A stretch of 64,000 nt of DNA from Halanaerobacter jeridensis (GTDB taxonomy: Bacteria; Bacillota; Halanaerobiia; Halobacteroidales; Halobacteroidaceae), in contig NZ_JAFBDQ010000006.1 of NCBI RefSeq assembly GCF_016908315.1, positions 1-64,000 on the forward strand. The letters are read 5' to 3'. The notes under the pieces were generated by a model, which did no database searches, was not told where the DNA came from, and saw only the letters and a program-made list of their open reading frames with translations. The first letter of the stretch is position 1; each line of letters opens with the position of its first letter. Shown here one piece after another: positions 43,985 to 53,819 of the stretch. The position numbers and the translations under genes were made by a program.

Positions 43985-44983
43985 TTGAAAATTGCTATTG
44001 ATGCAATGGGAGGCGATGATGCTCCGCAAGAAATAGTTAAAGGAGCAATTAAAGCTAGTCGAGATACTAGTGCTGAATTGATTTTAGTCGGACAAAAAGA
44101 AGCAATTAGGACTGAACTTAATAATTATAATTATGATCAACAGCAAATTAGGGTTGAACCTGCCTCTCAAGTGATTACTATGAATGAATCTCCAACAAGA
44201 GCTTTGCGGAAAAAGAAAGATTCATCAATTGTTATTGGTAGTAATTTAGTTGCAGATAATGAAGTTGATGCTTTTGTATCGGCTGGTAGTACAGGAGCAG
44301 TGATGGCTGCTGCTACTTTTAATATTGGTCGGATTAAAGGAGTTAAAAGGCCAGCAATTGGAACTGTATTTCCAGCTTTAGAAGGGCAAACTCTATTATT
44401 AGATGCAGGGGCTAATGTAGATAGCAAAGCTCAAAATTTAGAGCAGCAGGCTTTAATGGGGCATGTTTATATGAAAGAAATTTTTGCTATAGATAATCCC
44501 AGTGTTGGTTTACTAAGTATTGGAGAAGAGAAGAAAAAAGGAAATAAATTAACTAAAAAGACTTATGAATTGCTCGAAGAACAAAATGATTTAAATTTTG
44601 TTGGTAATGCTGAAGGTCGTGATATTTTTACTGGTGAATTTGATATTATAGTTTGTGATGGCTTTGTAGGTAATGTTGTTTTGAAAACTGTTGAGGGATT
44701 AGTAAAAACTATTTTTAAATTACTCCAAAGTGAAGTAGAAAAAAGTTGGCTAGCTAAAATTGGTGGTCTCTTTTTAAAACCAGTTTTGAAACGATTAAAG
44801 CAAAAACTTGATTATACAGAATATGGTGGAGCGCCATTATTAGGGATTGATGGTGTGACAATAATTAGTCATGGTAGTTCAAATGCTAAAGCAATTGCAA
44901 ATGCAATTAAAAATGCTGAAGAAGCAGCAGAAGCTAACTTGCCAGAATTAATTAAAGCTGATATAGATGAAAGGACTGATTAA
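43985..44983 (+). CDS. plsX: Phosphate acyltransferase PlsX
   Basis: 332 residues from TTG 43985, directly after the fapR stop and behind GGAGGC; upstream in-frame codons belong to fapR. MKIAIDAMGGDDAPQEIVKGA, FVSAGSTGAVMAAAT and ILCDGFVGNVVLKT-like segments are diagnostic. Converts acyl-ACP to acyl phosphate for phospholipid synthesis. Confidence 0.93.
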   Translation: MKIAIDAMGGDDAPQEIVKGAIKASRDTSAELILVGQKEAIRTELNNYNYDQQQIRVEPASQVITMNESPTRALRKKKDSSIVIGSNLVADNEVDAFVSAGSTGAVMAAATFNIGRIKGVKRPAIGTVFPALEGQTLLLDAGANVDSKAQNLEQQALMGHVYMKEIFAIDNPSVGLLSIGEEKKKGNKLTKKTYELLEEQNDLNFVGNAEGRDIFTGEFDIIVCDGFVGNVVLKTVEGLVKTIFKLLQSEVEKSWLAKIGGLFLKPVLKRLKQKLDYTEYGGAPLLGIDGVTIISHGSSNAKAIANAIKNAEEAAEANLPELIKADIDERTD

Positions 44984-44987
44984 TAGT

Positions 44988-45980
44988 ATGAGCAATGAGA
45001 GAAGGGCAAAAATTGCTGGGGTAGGTTCTTATGCTCCAGATAAAATATTAACTAATGAAGACTTAGAAGAAATGGTTGATACTAATGATGAATGGATTAG
45101 ACAAAGAACGGGAATTAAAGAAAGAAGAATTGCAGCTGATGATGTAGCATCTTCTGATTTAGCTTATCATGCTTCTCGAGAGGCTTTGCAAAATGCTGGA
45201 TTAGAAGCTAGTGATTTAGATTTGATTTTAGTGGCTACTTCTACACCAGATCATCCTGGTTTTCCTTCTACTGGCTGTGTACTTCAGGATAAATTGGGGA
45301 TTACAGATGTCCCGGCTTTTGATGTAGCAGCAGCCTGTACGGGATTTATTTACGGCATGTCTACTGCAACTCAGTATGTAGAAACAGGTGCTTATGATAA
45401 TATTTTAGTAGTAGGTACAGAGGTGTTATCTAAAGTTATCGACTGGGAAGACCGTAACACATGTGTTTTATTTGGTGATGGAGCTGGAGCAGCTGTGCTG
45501 ACTCCTAGTGATGAAGGTGGAATACTATCTAACACTTTAGGAGCTGATGGTTCACGAGGAAATGTATTGGAAATTCCTAGTGGAGGTTCAAAGGAGCCTT
45601 TTTCTCAAGCAGTGTTAGAGGAGCGTAGTCATTATGTTAGAATGGATGGCAAACCAGTGTTTAAATTTGCAGTTAAGATTTTAGGCGAAGCAGCTGTAGA
45701 AGCTTTAGAAAAAGTTGGATTAGATAAAGATGATATTGACTTTTTAGTTCCTCATCAAGCTAATACTAGAATTATTGATGCTGCTGCTAAGAGATTAGAT
45801 TTGAGTAGAGAACAAATTTATATTAATTTAGATAAATATGGGAATACTTCTGCAGCTTCAATTCCATTAGCTTTAGATGAAGCAGTTAAAGATAATCAAA
45901 TTGAATCGGGAGATATTGTAGTATTAGTAGGATTTGGTGGAGGTTTAACTTGGGGAGCAACAGTAATAGAATGGACTTAA
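44988..45980 (+). CDS. fabH: 3-oxoacyl-ACP synthase III
   Basis: 330 residues from ATG 44988, chosen so that the protein starts just before AKIAGVGSYAPDKI. Catalytic triad: Cys in AAACTGFIYG, His in PHQANTRI, Asn in YGNTSAASIP. It condenses acetyl-CoA with malonyl-ACP to start fatty acid synthesis. Translation is probably coupled to plsX, five bases upstream. Confidence 0.93.
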   Translation: MSNERRAKIAGVGSYAPDKILTNEDLEEMVDTNDEWIRQRTGIKERRIAADDVASSDLAYHASREALQNAGLEASDLDLILVATSTPDHPGFPSTGCVLQDKLGITDVPAFDVAAACTGFIYGMSTATQYVETGAYDNILVVGTEVLSKVIDWEDRNTCVLFGDGAGAAVLTPSDEGGILSNTLGADGSRGNVLEIPSGGSKEPFSQAVLEERSHYVRMDGKPVFKFAVKILGEAAVEALEKVGLDKDDIDFLVPHQANTRIIDAAAKRLDLSREQIYINLDKYGNTSAASIPLALDEAVKDNQIESGDIVVLVGFGGGLTWGATVIEWT

Positions 45981-45995
45981 AGGGGGAGAATAGTT

Positions 45996-46934
45996 GTGAT
46001 TCAAACTGAATTATGTGATTTATTAGAAATTGAATATCCTATTATTCAAGGAGGAATGGCTTGGGTAGCTACTGGAGAATTAGCTGCTGCAGTTTCTCAG
46101 GCTGGAGGTTTAGGAATTATTGGTGCTGGAAATGCTCCAGCCGATGTAGTGCGAGAAGAGATAAGAAAAGTGAAAGAAGTTACTGATAAGCCATTTGGAG
46201 TTAATGTCATGTTGTTATCTCCTTATGTAGATGAAGTAGTAGATGCAGTAGTAGAAGAGGAGGTTCCTGTTGTTACCACAGGTGCTGGAAATCCAGCTAA
46301 GTATTTAGATAAGTTTAAGTCAGTAGGGTCTAAAGTGATTCCAATTGCCCCTTCTGTTACTTTTGCTAGACGGATGGCTAGATATGGTGTTGATGCCTTA
46401 ATTGCTGAGGGGAATGAAGCAGGAGGTCATATTGGACGATTAAACACAATGGCTTTAGTTCCTCAAATTGTTGATGCTATTGATTTACCTGTAATTGCTG
46501 CAGGAGGCATTGCTGATGGACGAGGTTTTGCGGCGGCTTTGAGTTTAGGTGCTAAAGGAGTACAAATGGGAACTCGCTTTGTTTGTGCTGAAGAATGTAT
46601 TGCTCATGAAAATTATAAAGAAGCAATTATTAATGCTCGTGATCGCGATGCAGTAGTGACTGGTCGTTCAACTGGTCATCCAGTAAGAAACTTAAAGAAT
46701 AAATTAACGCGTAAAATTCAAAAATTAGAGAAGCAAGATGCTGATAAAGAAAGAATTGAAGAATTAGGTGTCGGCCGCTTAAAGCAAGCAGTTATTGATG
46801 GTGATGTAGAAGAAGGTTCAGTCATGGCGGGCCAAGTAGCAGGAATGATTTCACAAGTTGAACCTGCGGCTGAAATCATAGATGATGTGGCTACTAAAGC
46901 GCAACAAATTTTAAAAGAAAATCATAGTGCTTAA
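45996..46934 (+). CDS. fabK: Enoyl-ACP reductase II (FMN-dependent)
   Basis: 312 residues, FMN TIM barrel: PIIQGGMAWVATGELAAAVS, EAGGHIG, VIAAGGIADGRG and GVQMGTRFVCAEEC. FabK reduces enoyl-ACP and replaces FabI. GTG 45996 follows GGGGGAG, 15 bp after fabH. A related but diverged FMN protein lies further down at 49,550. Confidence 0.9.
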   Translation: MIQTELCDLLEIEYPIIQGGMAWVATGELAAAVSQAGGLGIIGAGNAPADVVREEIRKVKEVTDKPFGVNVMLLSPYVDEVVDAVVEEEVPVVTTGAGNPAKYLDKFKSVGSKVIPIAPSVTFARRMARYGVDALIAEGNEAGGHIGRLNTMALVPQIVDAIDLPVIAAGGIADGRGFAAALSLGAKGVQMGTRFVCAEECIAHENYKEAIINARDRDAVVTGRSTGHPVRNLKNKLTRKIQKLEKQDADKERIEELGVGRLKQAVIDGDVEEGSVMAGQVAGMISQVEPAAEIIDDVATKAQQILKENHSA

Positions 46935-47004
46935 GAATAAAATTAGATTATAAGGTAAAATTAAATATAAATATTATTTAAGAGTAATTAGGATTTATAA
47001 TTAT

Positions 47005-47013
47005 TGATATAAT
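47005..47013 (+). promoter_or_regulatory. Extended -10 promoter candidate for fabD-fabG
   Basis: TGATATAAT with TATAAT at 47008-47013; the -35 region (TAATTA) is weak. The 102-bp gap after fabK may therefore carry a secondary promoter. Confidence 0.4.
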
Positions 47014-47036
47014 AATAGTGAGATAGGAGGAAGAGC

Positions 47037-47966
47037 ATGAATAAACTTGCATTTATTTTTCCCGGTCAAGGCTCACAAAGAGTGGGTATGGGCCAAGATT
47101 TAGCTAAAGAGTATGATGTAGTAGCAGAAACTTTTGCTGAGGCTAATCAAGTTTTAGATATTGATATTAAAGAATTATGTTTTTCTGGACCTGAAGATAA
47201 ATTGACGGAAACAATTAATACTCAGCCAGCAATTTTGACAACAAGTATTGCTTTTTATAGATTATTAGCAGAAGAAGGAATTACTCCTGATGTAGTGGCT
47301 GGACATAGCTTAGGTGAATATGCAGCTCTTGTAGCAGCAGGAGTGTTGGATTTTGCAGCAGGGGTTAAATTAGTTCGCAAACGAGGCGAATTAATGAGTC
47401 AAGCTGATCCCGAAGGTAATGGTACTATGGCGGCAGTAATTGGTTTAGATGCTGCTGAAGTAGAAGAAGTTTGTGACAAAGGCAGTCAGTATGGGATTGT
47501 AGAGCCAGCTAATTATAATTGCCCTGGTCAAATTGTTATTTCTGGAGAAAAAGAAGCAGTAGAAAAAACTACAGAATTAGCAAAAGAGGCGGGAGCTAGA
47601 AAAGCAGTAGTGCTTAATGTTAGTGGACCTTTCCATTCTAGTTTAATGGAAAGTGCAGGAGAAAAATTTGCTGATTATTTAGAAGATGTAGAGTTTAATC
47701 AGCCTGAGATTCCAGTAGTACCTAATGTTAATGCTGAGCCGACAACTGACCCCCAAGAGATAAAAAAAGCATTGATTAAACAGATGAGTGGGGCAGTAAG
47801 ATGGGAAGAATCAATTGAAAAGATGATTGCTGATGATGTAGATACTTTTATTGAAGTTGGCCCTAATCGGGTCTTAAAAGGATTTATGCGCCGTATAGAT
47901 AGAAGTGTAACTGCTCTAAATGTTCGTAATCAACGATCTTTACAGAAGACAAAAAAGAAATTATAA
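47037..47966 (+). CDS. fabD: Malonyl-CoA:ACP transacylase
   Basis: 309 residues. FPGQGSQRVGMG at the start, nucleophile Ser in GHSLGEYAALVAAG, and catalytic His in VSGPFHSSLM. It loads malonyl groups onto ACP. ATG 47037 follows AGGAGGAAG. Followed by fabG 33 bp later. Confidence 0.93.
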   Translation: MNKLAFIFPGQGSQRVGMGQDLAKEYDVVAETFAEANQVLDIDIKELCFSGPEDKLTETINTQPAILTTSIAFYRLLAEEGITPDVVAGHSLGEYAALVAAGVLDFAAGVKLVRKRGELMSQADPEGNGTMAAVIGLDAAEVEEVCDKGSQYGIVEPANYNCPGQIVISGEKEAVEKTTELAKEAGARKAVVLNVSGPFHSSLMESAGEKFADYLEDVEFNQPEIPVVPNVNAEPTTDPQEIKKALIKQMSGAVRWEESIEKMIADDVDTFIEVGPNRVLKGFMRRIDRSVTALNVRNQRSLQKTKKKL

Positions 47967-47999
47967 ATAGAGTAAATTAATTAAAGGTGAGGTGACACT

Positions 48000-48749
48000 A
48001 TGCAAATTGAAGATAAAGTCGCAATTATCACTGGTAGTTCAAGAGGAATCGGGAGAGAAATTGCTTTAAAATTTGCTGCTAATGGAGCTAAAATTGTAGT
48101 TAATTATCCTGTAGATGGTGAAGCTGAAAATGCTGAAGCAGTAGTTGATGAAATTAAAGATTTGAGTGCTGAAGCAATAGCAGTCAAAGCAGATGTAACA
48201 GATAGCGAAGAGGTAACAGCGCTGATTAAAGAAACAAGAAAAGAATTCGATAAGATTGATATTTTAGTTAATAATGCAGGTATTACTCGCGATAAATTAT
48301 TAATGAGAATGCGTGAAAAAGATTGGGATTCAGTTTTAGATGTTAATTTAAAAGGAGCCTTTAATACTACTAAAGCTGTGAGTCGAGTTATGATGAAGCA
48401 GCGTGAAGGAACAATTATTAATATCGCTTCCGTAGTAGGATTAATGGGTAATGCTGGTCAAGCTAATTATTCTGCTTCTAAAGCAGGGTTGATTGGTTTT
48501 ACTAAATCTGTTGCTCGGGAAATGGCAAAGAGAAATATCACAGTTAATGCTGTAGCACCTGGTTTTATTGAAACAGCAATGACTGATGAGCTATCAGATG
48601 ATGTGATTGAAGAAATGACAGCTAATATTCCATTAGAAGACTTAGGTCAACCAGAAGATGTTGCTGATACTGTTTTATTCTTAGCTAGTGATGCTGCTAA
48701 ATATATTACTGGTGAAGTAATTCGAGTTGACGGCGGCATGGCGATGTAG
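48000..48749 (+). CDS. fabG: 3-oxoacyl-ACP reductase
   Basis: 249 residues, short-chain dehydrogenase: ITGSSRGIGREIA for NADPH, NNAGITRD, and catalytic YSASKAG with Ser upstream (IASVVG). Performs the first reduction of the elongation cycle. ATG 48000 follows GGTGAGGTGA. Separated from acpP by a 501-bp gap holding a repeat element and a promoter. Confidence 0.94.
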   Translation: MQIEDKVAIITGSSRGIGREIALKFAANGAKIVVNYPVDGEAENAEAVVDEIKDLSAEAIAVKADVTDSEEVTALIKETRKEFDKIDILVNNAGITRDKLLMRMREKDWDSVLDVNLKGAFNTTKAVSRVMMKQREGTIINIASVVGLMGNAGQANYSASKAGLIGFTKSVAREMAKRNITVNAVAPGFIETAMTDELSDDVIEEMTANIPLEDLGQPEDVADTVLFLASDAAKYITGEVIRVDGGMAM

Positions 48750-49081
48750 CCAGTAGAGAGTCAAGCAATAAGCACTGCATATAGATTGCGCAGTTAGTAA
48801 TGCAAAGGTTAAATAGATTAGGGCTGCACGAAGTGTTTTTTTGATTTTTAAAAAACACGGAGGATACAATGAAGCAGTAACTAGTGAAGAGTAAAAAGTG
48901 AAGAGATAAAAGATAAAAGATGAGAGATAAAAGTAGAGACTTGGCATGCCAAGTCTGTGTAATAACAATTAATAATAAACGGCATAGTAGATTATGAATT
49001 ATGATATAAGAGTAAAGAGAAAAAACATTAAAACAGTAATCAGAAAACAGAAAAAACAAACCATACTAGTGGAGTAGAAAC

Positions 49082-49110
49082 TTGACATTGGTAGTTTTTA
49101 ATAATAAAAT
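49082..49110 (+). promoter_or_regulatory. Promoter of acpP and following genes
   Basis: TTGACA (49082-49087), 17-bp spacer, TAAAAT (49105-49110); predicted start near 49117. Confidence 0.7.
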
Positions 49111-49118
49111 TAATTTAC

Positions 49119-49135
49119 TTAGTAATATTTACTAT
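49119..49135 (+). promoter_or_regulatory. FapR-box-like operator at the acpP promoter
   Basis: TTAGTA-ATATT-TACTAT: half-sites match TTAGTA/TACTAA at 11 of 12 positions with the correct five-base centre. It sits at the predicted start, as at fapR. Confidence 0.6.
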
Positions 49136-49250
49136 TAAGTAGCAAAGAAGGTTTATTGGTTTTGAATTTATCTTTTTGGTTTTATCTGATTACTCATTAC
49201 TAATAACTGATAACTATATTTTAATTATCTTTATTAAGGAGGTGAAGGAT

Positions 49251-49478
49251 ATGGATGTTGCAGAAAAAGTAAAAGAAATTATCGCTGAAGAATTAGCTCT
49301 TGATCTTGAAGAGGTAACTGAAGATGCTACTTTTGATGATTTAGGAGCTGATTCATTAGATATTGTAGAGGTGGTAATGGCTTTTGAAGATGAATTTGAT
49401 GTAGCAATTCCTGATGAAGATGCTGAAGAAATTGGAACTGTTCAGGATGCTATAGATTATATTGAAGATATTTTATAA
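49251..49478 (+). CDS. acpP: Acyl carrier protein
   Basis: 75 residues, with the phosphopantetheine Ser in [15 protein letters not shown]. Acidic, four-helix ACP. ATG 49251 follows AAGGAGGTG. It has its own promoter and FapR-like site, matching the high demand for ACP. A GC-rich hairpin follows before the next fab-cluster gene. Confidence 0.95.
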   Translation: MDVAEKVKEIIAEELALDLEEVTEDATFDDLGADSLDIVEVVMAFEDEFDVAIPDEDAEEIGTVQDAIDYIEDIL

Positions 49479-49497
49479 TTTAAATTAAACTAAAGAC

Positions 49498-49519
49498 CCC
49501 ACTGGGCACTCCCAGTGGG
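49498..49519 (+). other. Hairpin between acpP and the FMN protein gene
   Basis: Stem CCCACTGGG/CCCAGTGGG without a T-run, inside an outer CTAAAG/CTTTAG pair. It probably tunes relative expression or protects acpP mRNA rather than ending transcription. Confidence 0.65.
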
Positions 49520-49549
49520 ATTTATCCACTTTAGTCAGGGGGAATAGAT

Positions 49550-50521
49550 TTGAAATTACCTAAACTACGTATCGGTGATTTAGTAGCTGAAATACCAATC
49601 ATGCAAGGTGGTATGGCATATAGAGTGTCTACTGCTCCATTAGCGGCAGCAGTAGCAGATGAAGGAGGAATTGGATTAATAGCAGGCTCTGGAATGAGTG
49701 TGGAGGAAATAAAGGAAGAAATTAGAGAAGCAAGAGAAAAGTCCTCTGGAATCATAGGTGTTAATATTATGGTTGCAGTAAGAAAGTTTAAAGAATTAGT
49801 CCAGGCCTCTATTAGTGAAGGAATAGATTTAATTGTAGCTGGAGCAGGTTTTTCTCGGGATTTATTTTCTATGGGAAAAGAGAATGATGTAGAAATTGTA
49901 CCTATTGTTTCCTCGGTTAAATTAGCTAAAATTTCTGAAAGGTTAGGAGCTTCTGCTATTGTTGTAGAAGGAAAAGAGGCAGGAGGACATTTAGGGACTG
50001 ATAAAGAGCTTAAACCATTAGTCAAAAAGATTGTTAAAGCGGTAGATATTCCTGTGATTGCAGCAGGTGGAATTATTGATGGTCAAGATATTGCAGAATA
50101 TCTTAAGCTTGGTGCTTCAGGAGTACAGATGGGTTCTAGATTTGTAGCTAGTGAAGAATGTGAAGTAGAAAAAGAATTTAAGGAATTATATATATCTGCT
50201 CAAGAAGGTGAAGATACTTTAATTGAAAGCCCAGTTGGATTACCAGGTCGGGCTTTAAGCAATGAATTTACTGATCGCTTAGACCAAGATGTTGTTGAAA
50301 CTGGTGATGCATGTGATTATTTATGTTTGAAAAAATGTTCACAAGATTTTTGTATTATGAAAGCATTACGGCAAGCTCATGATGGTAACATGAAGGAAGG
50401 TCTAGTATTTGCCGGTGAAAGAGCTCCGTTGATTAATAATATATTACCTGTTAAAGATATAATGAAAGATTTAGTTAGTGATGCGAAAAAATATTTAGGG
50501 AGGGAAGATGAAGATGAGTAA
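49550..50521 (+). CDS. NMO/FabK-like FMN protein with a Cys cluster
   Basis: 323 residues, same FMN barrel as FabK ([53 protein letters not shown]) but diverged. It has an insertion near residue 260 with four Cys ([14 protein letters not shown]) that could bind metal or an Fe-S cluster. It may be a second enoyl-ACP reductase, a nitronate monooxygenase or another reductase. TTG 49550 follows AGGGGGAA. It overlaps fabF, so a fatty-acid role is likely. Confidence 0.7.
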   Translation: MKLPKLRIGDLVAEIPIMQGGMAYRVSTAPLAAAVADEGGIGLIAGSGMSVEEIKEEIREAREKSSGIIGVNIMVAVRKFKELVQASISEGIDLIVAGAGFSRDLFSMGKENDVEIVPIVSSVKLAKISERLGASAIVVEGKEAGGHLGTDKELKPLVKKIVKAVDIPVIAAGGIIDGQDIAEYLKLGASGVQMGSRFVASEECEVEKEFKELYISAQEGEDTLIESPVGLPGRALSNEFTDRLDQDVVETGDACDYLCLKKCSQDFCIMKALRQAHDGNMKEGLVFAGERAPLINNILPVKDIMKDLVSDAKKYLGREDEDE

Positions 50522-51755
50522 ACGTGTAGTGGTAACAGGAATGGGAGTTATATCTCCAATTGGGAATAGTTTGGATGAATTTTGGTCTTCTTTAATTAAT
50601 GGGGAGACAGGAATTGATCAAATTTCTTCTTTTGATGCATCAGAAATCAGAACTCAAATAGCTGCTGAAGTAAAGGATTTTTCTCCAGCAGACTTTGGTT
50701 TAGATCGTAAAGAGGCAAGAAGAATGGATAAGTATGCTCAATTTGCAGTTGCAGCATCAAATTTAGCTGTAGAAGATTCTGGTTTAGATGTTGAAGAAAT
50801 TGCAGAAAGAGTAGGGGTTCTAGTTGGCTCTGGTATTGGTGGTATTGAAACTTTTGAAGAACAGCATGAAAGATTGATGGAACGAGGACCAAATCGAGTT
50901 AGCCCATTTTTGATTCCAATGATGATTTCTAATATGGCTGCTGGACAGGTATCTATTTACACGGGTGCTAAAGGTCCATGTAGTTCAATTGTTACTGCTT
51001 GTGCAACAGGAACACATTCTATTGGAGAAGCTTTTGAAACTATTAGAAGAGGCGATGCTGATGCTATGATTGCTGGTGGAACTGAAGCATCTATTACACC
51101 TACTGCTTGTGCAGGTTTTGCTTCTATGAAAGCAATGAGTACTAGAAATGATGACCCTACTAAAGCAAGTCGTCCCTTTGATAAAGAAAGAGATGGTTTT
51201 GTAATGGGAGAAGGAGCAGGAGTACTTGTTTTAGAAACTTTAGAGAGTGCTCAAGAAAGAGGAGCAAATATTTATGCAGAGTTAGTTGGTTATGGTGCGT
51301 CTAGTGATGCTCACCATATTACGGCTCCAGCACCAGGTGGAGAAGGAGCAGCTAGAGCAATGGATATGGCTATTGATAAAGCTGAAATGAGCCCTGAAGA
51401 TGTGGATTATGTTAATGCTCATGGAACATCTACTCCAGCTAATGATAAGTTAGAAACTGCAGCTATTAAAAAGACATTTGGCGATTATGCTTATCAATTA
51501 CCAGTAAGCTCTACAAAATCAATGACAGGACATTTACTTGGTGGTGCTGGTGGAGTTGAGGCAATTGCATCTGTATTATCAATTAAAGATAATATTATTC
51601 CACCAACAATTAATTATGAAAATGAAGATCCAGAATGTGATTTAGATTATGTTCCTAACGAAGCACGAGAGAGTGAAGTTAGCTCAGCATTATCTAATTC
51701 ATTAGGGTTTGGAGGCCATAATGCAACATTATTGTTTAAAGAATATACTGAATAA
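50514..51755 (+). CDS. fabF: 3-oxoacyl-ACP synthase II
   Basis: 413 residues; ATG 50514 is preferred (GGGAGG ten bases upstream) over ATG 50508. Catalytic Cys in [10 protein letters not shown] and His in [11 protein letters not shown] and [13 protein letters not shown]. It elongates acyl-ACP. Overlaps the FMN protein gene by eight bases and precedes rnc. Confidence 0.94.
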   Translation: MSKRVVVTGMGVISPIGNSLDEFWSSLINGETGIDQISSFDASEIRTQIAAEVKDFSPADFGLDRKEARRMDKYAQFAVAASNLAVEDSGLDVEEIAERVGVLVGSGIGGIETFEEQHERLMERGPNRVSPFLIPMMISNMAAGQVSIYTGAKGPCSSIVTACATGTHSIGEAFETIRRGDADAMIAGGTEASITPTACAGFASMKAMSTRNDDPTKASRPFDKERDGFVMGEGAGVLVLETLESAQERGANIYAELVGYGASSDAHHITAPAPGGEGAARAMDMAIDKAEMSPEDVDYVNAHGTSTPANDKLETAAIKKTFGDYAYQLPVSSTKSMTGHLLGGAGGVEAIASVLSIKDNIIPPTINYENEDPECDLDYVPNEARESEVSSALSNSLGFGGHNATLLFKEYTE

Positions 51756-51772
51756 AGTTGGGGATAGATAAT

Positions 51773-52468
51773 ATGAATAGGCAAAATTTATTAGAACTAC
51801 AGGAAAAATTAGAAATTGAGTTCAATCAATTAGAATTATTAAAACGAGCTGTAACTCACAAATCTTATGCTAATGAAAGACGGAGTAATAACTTAAAAGA
51901 TAACGAACGTTTGGAGTTTTTAGGTGATGCCGTCTTAGACTTAGTAGTCAATCAATATTTATTTGTTGAATATCCTGACCACCCTGAAGGAGAACTGGCT
52001 CAGATTAGGTCAGTAGTGGTTAGTGCTCCTACTTTAGCTGAAAAGAGTAGAGAAATTGACTTAGGTCATTATCTCTTATTAGGTAAAGGAGAAGATGCTA
52101 CTGGCGGTAGACAAAGAAATTCTATTCTAGCTGATGCCTTTGAGGCTTTAATAGGTAGTGTTTATTTGGATCAAGGTTTAGAAGTAGCAAGAACTTTCAT
52201 TTTGGATTTATTAATTCCTAATATTCAAATGGTAGAAGAAGGTAATCATATTCAAGATTATAAAACTTTGCTCCAGGAATTATTACAGAAAAATTCTGAC
52301 TATCGTCCCCAGTATGAAGTGATCAAGGAAGAAGGACCTGATCATAATAAATCTTTTACTGTCCAAGTTAAATTTAAAGGAGAAGTTTTAGGAGTTGGCA
52401 CTGGCTCTAGTAAGAAAAGGGCTCAACAAAGTTCAGCTAAAGAAGCAATTGATAAATTAGACAGGTAG
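51773..52468 (+). CDS. rnc: Ribonuclease III
   Basis: 231 residues from ATG 51773 (GGGGATAG upstream). The RNase III signature NERLEFLGDAVLDLV and second metal site (ADAFEALIGSVYLDQG) are followed by a C-terminal dsRNA-binding domain (DYKTLLQELLQKNSDYRPQY...GSSKKRAQQSSAKEAI). Processes rRNA and structured mRNAs. The fab-rnc order is usual in Firmicutes. Confidence 0.95.
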   Translation: MNRQNLLELQEKLEIEFNQLELLKRAVTHKSYANERRSNNLKDNERLEFLGDAVLDLVVNQYLFVEYPDHPEGELAQIRSVVVSAPTLAEKSREIDLGHYLLLGKGEDATGGRQRNSILADAFEALIGSVYLDQGLEVARTFILDLLIPNIQMVEEGNHIQDYKTLLQELLQKNSDYRPQYEVIKEEGPDHNKSFTVQVKFKGEVLGVGTGSSKKRAQQSSAKEAIDKLDR

Positions 52469-52497
52469 CTCGTATTTAACGGGCTGCTTTTTTGTAT
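52465..52497 (+). terminator. Terminator after rnc
   Basis: Stem GTAGCTCG/CGGGCTGC with G-T pairs, followed by T6. Confidence 0.7.
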
Positions 52498-52514
52498 ATA
52501 AAAAGTAGTAAAGA

Positions 52515-52543
52515 TTGCTTTAATTTAAATAATTGAGTATAAT
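52515..52543 (+). promoter_or_regulatory. Promoter ahead of the beta-propeller-like gene
   Basis: TTGCTT (52515-52520), 17-bp spacer, TATAAT (52538-52543). Confidence 0.5.
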
Positions 52544-52588
52544 TTTTAGTAAAGAAGTATAATTTTTTGACTATGGAGGAGGGCTGAG

Positions 52589-53773
52589 ATGGGATGGCTT
52601 AAATTTACGGTAATTAATATAATTTTAGTTTTAATTTATCTTGTAGTTGCTACTGGTTTATTAAATAGCCCTGAGCCTGGATTTGTTTATGATTTTAAAG
52701 AAAAACTTAAATTTAATGAAGTTATAACTACTAATTCAAATGCGGTAGTAGTAGTTGGGACAGTTAAGGGTGAAACTTATGAGGATGGAAGAGATGCCTT
52801 TGTAGCTAAAATAAATACTTCGGGAGAAATATTATGGTCGCATAGTTTTGGCGGAACTGGGGATGATGAATTTTATAATATTCAGCAGACAGCTGATGGC
52901 TTTATATTAGTTGGTAGCAATGCTGAGGCTTTGGATTTGTCTACTGATGCTTATGTAGTGAAAATTGATAAGTCGGGTGCAAAAGAATGGGAAAAGAAAT
53001 TCGATAATCAATTTGCTAGTGTGTTTTATGATCTTATAGTTAATGCTGAAGATAATATAGTATTAGTAGGTGAAATTGAGTATTTAACTGCAGAAGATGA
53101 TTTAAATACCAATGCTTATGTAGTTGAAGTTAATTCTCAAGGCCAAAAACAATGGACTGAAAAATTTGGAGGGAGTAATTTCACTTCTGCTCAAGCGATT
53201 ATAAGTAGTGGAGTTAAAGATTATTATATTGCTGGGCATACAAATCAGCAGGCGGGGCAAAAGGCATGGCTGCTAAAACTAAAAGATAGAAAGCAAGAAT
53301 GGTCTAAAAATTATTTTTCTCAGGGTAGTAGTTCATTGTATGACTTAGAACTTTTAGAGAATGGTCATTTAATTGCTGTAGGAGAAGCAAATGATGAACA
53401 TAGTTCTGCTTATGTTGTACAGTTGAATCAGTCTGGGGAAAAGCGATGGGAAAAATTAATACAGGATAAAAAAAGTTCTTATTCTGTGTTTTATACTGCT
53501 GAAGAAATATCTGCAGGGCAGATTGCCCTTGGTGGAGTAATTTCTGTTCCTTTAAAGTTTGGTAATCTAAACTCAATTAGTTATAAAGATGTAGTTTATT
53601 CAGTGATAATTAATAATCAAGGTCAAAAAATTAAAGCTAAGAAATTTGCTGAAAAGAAGTCTGGAGCGTTAAAAGGTAGTACTAAAATTAATCCAGGTCA
53701 AATAGTTTATGTTGGTAATTTGAGTCAATATGAAGTTGATGCTCACGGATATATGTTAATGTTAACATATTAA
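52589..53773 (+). CDS. Membrane-anchored beta-propeller-like repeat protein
   Basis: 394 residues. One N-terminal helix (FTVINIILVLIYLVVATGLL) and then about six repeats of the form FGGTGDDEFYNIQQTADGFILVG...DAYVVKIDKSGAKEW, the pattern of secreted propeller-like proteins. Probably extracytoplasmic; ligand unknown. Followed 47 bp later by a chemoreceptor gene, so it might present a ligand to it, but this is only inferred from position. Confidence 0.62.
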   Translation: MGWLKFTVINIILVLIYLVVATGLLNSPEPGFVYDFKEKLKFNEVITTNSNAVVVVGTVKGETYEDGRDAFVAKINTSGEILWSHSFGGTGDDEFYNIQQTADGFILVGSNAEALDLSTDAYVVKIDKSGAKEWEKKFDNQFASVFYDLIVNAEDNIVLVGEIEYLTAEDDLNTNAYVVEVNSQGQKQWTEKFGGSNFTSAQAIISSGVKDYYIAGHTNQQAGQKAWLLKLKDRKQEWSKNYFSQGSSSLYDLELLENGHLIAVGEANDEHSSAYVVQLNQSGEKRWEKLIQDKKSSYSVFYTAEEISAGQIALGGVISVPLKFGNLNSISYKDVVYSVIINNQGQKIKAKKFAEKKSGALKGSTKINPGQIVYVGNLSQYEVDAHGYMLMLTY

Positions 53774-53819
53774 TTTCAGTTTAAAAATCAGTTATTAGAA
53801 GTAAGGAGGTGTTTTATTT

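Larger units (their letters stand above)
48874..49219. repeat. AGTAA-rich inverted-repeat element, long copy
   Basis: The left end has GCAGTAACTAGTGAAGAGTA. The right end (GATTACTCATTACTAATAAC) is its inverted counterpart. The interior is purine-rich, then AT-rich, and contains a perfect 20-bp palindrome at 48937-48956 (core TTGGCATGCCAA). No ORF survives inspection. Confidence 0.5.

Noticed and set aside
48681-49059. Two overlapping minus-strand ORFs downstream of fabG
   Set aside because: They read the complement of the purine-rich AGTAA element, giving Ser/Phe/Leu-rich low-complexity peptides without start signals.
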